A stretch of DNA of 23,122 nucleotides from CAIXRL01 sp964619155 (GTDB lineage: Bacteria; Eisenbacteria; RBG-16-71-46): NCBI GenBank assembly GCA_964619155.1, contig CAZUEM010000047.1:1-23122 (forward strand), given 5' to 3'. The notes beneath the pieces were generated by a model that made no database searches, was not told where the DNA came from, and saw only the letters and a list, made by a program, of their open reading frames with translations. The number at the start of each line of letters is the position of its first letter. The first letter of the stretch is position 1. Below are positions 20,934 through 23,122 of this stretch, one piece after another. The position numbers and the translations under genes are program-made.

Positions 20934-21680
20934 ATGCGCAAGCCCTCCGCGTTCCTCCTCGCCCTCGCCTTGCTGTTCGCCGCGCCGGTCACCGGCGCCC
21001 CGCCCACGTCCCCGGCCTCGATCGACAGCGGACGGCTCATCGTCCTCGACCGCGGCACCCCGATCGGCTACGAGGACTTCGAGTACGAGCGCCACGGCGA
21101 CTCGCTGATCGTGAGCGGCATCCACACCCGCACGCTGCGCGAGAGCGACGGCTCGACCGTGAAGTGGGTGAAGAAGTTCGGCCTCGTCGTGGACGCGCGC
21201 GACTTCGGCCTGCGCCAGTACACGTCGAACGAGGAAGTGGCCGGCCGGCTCACCGTGCGCGGCGTCGTGCCCGGGGACACCGCGATGACCGTGTACACGG
21301 AGCGCGACGGGGGCGGCTCGGCCGAGCGCCTCGTCCAGCCCCCCGGGCGGCTGTTCGTCATGGACCCGCCGCTCTTCACGCTGTTCGACGTCATCTGCCG
21401 GAACGTGAGCGCGCAGTCGCTGTCGCGCCGCCCGGTCGAGCTGGTGACGCTCGGCGAGAAGCCCGCCACCGCGCGCGCCACCATGAGCGCGGCCGGGCCG
21501 GACACGATCCGCTGGGGCGGCAAGCGCATGATCTCGAAGCGCTACGTGCTCTCGGACGACCAGGGCAGCTTCCACGCCTGGGTCTCGCCCGAGGGCCGCA
21601 TGCTCCGGCTGCTGCACGAGGCGAGCGGCCTCGAGGTGCTGCGCGAGGAGCCGCCCGCGCGCGGCAAGCCGGCGCGCTGA
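20934..21680 (+). CDS. Secreted protein of unknown function
   Basis: A 248-residue exported protein. The signal peptide MRKPSAFLLALALLFAAPVTG occupies residues 1-21, and the rest is predicted mostly beta with no catalytic motif that I recognise. The body (GRLIVLDRGTPIGYEDFEYE, KKFGLVVDARDFGLRQYTS, GDTAMTVYTERD, GRLFVMDPPLFTLFDVICRN) has alternating strands. It could be an open barrel like DUF3108/DUF6134-type periplasmic proteins, but that is only a guess from pattern. The start at 20934 is chosen for the signal peptide and the extended -10 directly upstream. A TTG at 20889 would extend it but would put the promoter inside the gene. It converges with the CHAT gene, with stops four bases apart. 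Confidence 0.75.
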   Translation: MRKPSAFLLALALLFAAPVTGAPPTSPASIDSGRLIVLDRGTPIGYEDFEYERHGDSLIVSGIHTRTLRESDGSTVKWVKKFGLVVDARDFGLRQYTSNEEVAGRLTVRGVVPGDTAMTVYTERDGGGSAERLVQPPGRLFVMDPPLFTLFDVICRNVSAQSLSRRPVELVTLGEKPATARATMSAAGPDTIRWGGKRMISKRYVLSDDQGSFHAWVSPEGRMLRLLHEASGLEVLREEPPARGKPAR

Positions 21681-21684
21681 CGCG

Positions 21685-23122
21685 TCAATCGCCGAGCGCG
21701 ACGAACGCCCCCCAGAGCCGCGGCTCGGGCGCCCGTCCCCGGCGGCGCAGCCAGTCGAGCACCCGCCGCGACGCGCTGCGCACGGCCGACGCGGTGTCCT
21801 CGTTGCGCGCGAAGCGCGCCTCGTAGAGCGCGCGCATCCACAGGCCGGCGGCCTCGTCGTCCACCGGCGCCAGGCTCAGCACCATCGCGCGCACCCCGGC
21901 TCGCCGGCCGGCGCGCGGCAGGCCGTAGAGCCCCTCCCACGCCCGCACCTGCCCGAGCCCGCTCTCGCAGCCCGAGAGCACGAGCCATTCGACGCCGCCG
22001 AGGTCGAGCCCCGCGAGTTCCTCGGCGGTGAGCAGCCCGTCCTCGGCCGCACCGCCCTCGCGGGCGGCGGCCCAGCGGTTCGCGCCGGCGAGCGCGATGC
22101 CCGAGAAGACGAGCGGGTTCTGCGCCACCACGCCCGGCGCGCCGGAGGCGCACTCGGCGCCCAGGAACCAGCTGTGCGTCGCGAGGTGGACGATGCGGCG
22201 GCCGGGCGCGAGGCGCTTGAACGCGGCTTCGCCGGCCGCGGGCCCGGTGAGCGCGACCGGCGCCTCGCCGCCGCCGAGCGAGCGGGCGAGCGCGGCCACC
22301 GCCGCGACCTCGGCCGTGGTCGCGGGCAGCGGCTCGAACCGCTCCTCGAGCAGCGCGCGACACGCGGGCGGCGCCGCCGGCTTTCCGCCCGTGGCCGGCG
22401 GCGCCGGCGCCGGGACGGGCGCCGGGGCCTGCTCCGGGGCGAGTTCCGGGGCACGCTCGTAATCCACGCCCCCCAGCACGAGCAGGCCCGTCCCGGTCCC
22501 CGTCCCCGCCGTCGCCGCGGCCAGGTCGCGCTCGGAGACGAGCCGGCGCAGCAGGCGCGGTTCCTCGACCAGCCAGCGGCCGGGCCCCGAGGGCAGCGCG
22601 TAGAAGTTCACCTTCTGCAGCTCGCCGTCGGGTACGAGCCACACGTCGCCCGCCGCGGGCAGCAGCGCCGCGACCGGGTCCCACGCGAGCGCGCGCAGCC
22701 GCTCGCCCGCGGCCCGCGCACCCGGCGCCGGGCCGTGCGCGTACGCCGCCTCGCGCCAGGCGCGCACGGCCGCGTCGAGCGAGTCGGCGGAGCCGAGGTC
22801 GAGCACGCGCGGCACGGTGTCGCCCGGCGCGAGCACGAACGCGAGGTAGTGCTCGCGCGGCCACCACACGACGTCGCCCAGCGCGCCGGCGCGCTCGTAG
22901 AGCGGCACGCGCAGCCAGCTGACGAGCGCCCCGCCGCCGATCCGCCGCGCCGCCTCGCCCGGCGCCAGGTCGCCCTCCGGGGCGGCGATCGCCGCGCCGG
23001 CCAGTTCGAGCCGGGCGATTCCGGACCGCAGGCTGTCGAGCGCGCGCTGCGATGCCGGCGTCGCGGGCGAGCGCAGCGACGCGAGCACCCGCGCCGCCAG
23101 GTCCCGGCGCAGCGCGGCGGCG
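21685..23122 (-). CDS. CHAT-domain protein, C-terminal part (runs off window)
   Basis: The frame is open to the window edge, so the N-terminus lies outside. A GTG at 23088 is unlikely to be the true start, because helical sequence of the same kind (AAALRRDLAAR) continues upstream. The caspase-like CHAT domain fills the last 300 or so residues. Counted from 23088, the catalytic pair is H305 in HLATHSWF and C374 in LSGCESGLG, followed by the typical RAGVRAMVLSLAPVDDEAAGLWM. A Pro/Ala-rich insert (about 213-241) interrupts the domain. Family members usually carry N-terminal TPR repeats and act as proteases in peptide maturation, cell death or defence. The part seen here does not tell which, and no partner or substrate gene is beside it. 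Confidence 0.9.
   Translation of the reverse strand, partial: AAALRRDLAARVLASLRSPATPASQRALDSLRSGIARLELAGAAIAAPEGDLAPGEAARRIGGGALVSWLRVPLYERAGALGDVVWWPREHYLAFVLAPGDTVPRVLDLGSADSLDAAVRAWREAAYAHGPAPGARAAGERLRALAWDPVAALLPAAGDVWLVPDGELQKVNFYALPSGPGRWLVEEPRLLRRLVSERDLAAATAGTGTGTGLLVLGGVDYERAPELAPEQAPAPVPAPAPPATGGKPAAPPACRALLEERFEPLPATTAEVAAVAALARSLGGGEAPVALTGPAAGEAAFKRLAPGRRIVHLATHSWFLGAECASGAPGVVAQNPLVFSGIALAGANRWAAAREGGAAEDGLLTAEELAGLDLGGVEWLVLSGCESGLGQVRAWEGLYGLPRAGRRAGVRAMVLSLAPVDDEAAGLWMRALYEARFARNEDTASAVRSASRRVLDWLRRRGRAPEPRLWGAFVALGD

Overview
This is a gene-dense, very GC-rich stretch of a bacterial chromosome. Several proteins carry Sec signal peptides. One secreted protein has a CXXCH haem motif in a choice-of-anchor-V-type context, another has a lamin-tail domain, and there are PDZ, GAF, GGDEF and CHAT proteins. 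This mix resembles little-cultivated Gram-negative lineages such as Candidatus Eisenbacteria and relatives. That placement is an inference from gene content; there is no rRNA or tRNA in the window to confirm it.

Layout. Positions 1-46 hold the first codons of a possible leftward gene. An alpha/beta hydrolase (274-1647, +) follows. Next is a leftward pair: a membrane GGDEF diguanylate cyclase (2361-3092) and a secreted CXXCH protein (1663-2340), driven by a promoter that contains an 11-bp tandem repeat. Rightward from the same intergenic region run a GNAT acetyltransferase (3427-3879) and a PaaA/BoxB-type diiron protein (3892-5232) with a terminator. An alpha-glucan phosphorylase (5459-7099) and a leftward gamma-glutamylcyclotransferase-like gene (7131-7607) converge on one hairpin. 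A PIG-L deacetylase (7776-8504) is followed by a decayed DUF885-like remnant (8501-9149), a D-Ala-D-Ala carboxypeptidase (9298-10242) and a TauE/SafE permease (10254-11024).

A lamin-tail secreted protein (11304-11999) has a strong promoter, a 130-nt repeat-bearing leader and a near-perfect terminator. After it comes a short Lon-family protease (12336-14144), facing a leftward pair: an aminotransferase (14548-15753) and a zinc-ribbon/DUF2007 protein (14159-14542). A GAF-coil-GAF protein (15984-17348) converges with a Nudix hydrolase (17527-18030) across a 146-bp element with perfect 32-bp inverted ends. A double-PDZ protein (18270-19337, -), an RlmD/TrmA-type RNA methyltransferase (19458-20834, +), a secreted protein of unknown function (20934-21680, +) and the C-terminal part of a CHAT-domain protein (21685-23122, -) complete the window.

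The genes are mostly housekeeping or envelope functions in short units rather than one pathway. The most unusual items are four. (i) The Lon homologue keeps its Ser-Lys peptidase dyad but has lost the Walker B glutamate, the pore-loop aromatic residue and the N-domain. (ii) Two unrelated secreted proteins share the C-terminal motif [ST]WGA[IL]Kxx[YW]R. (iii) A REPIN/MITE-like element lies at 17367-17512. (iv) A strongly foldable intergenic element lies at 18132-18228. No complete new multi-gene defence or mobile system is visible. Four well-matched promoters all share an 18-bp spacer.
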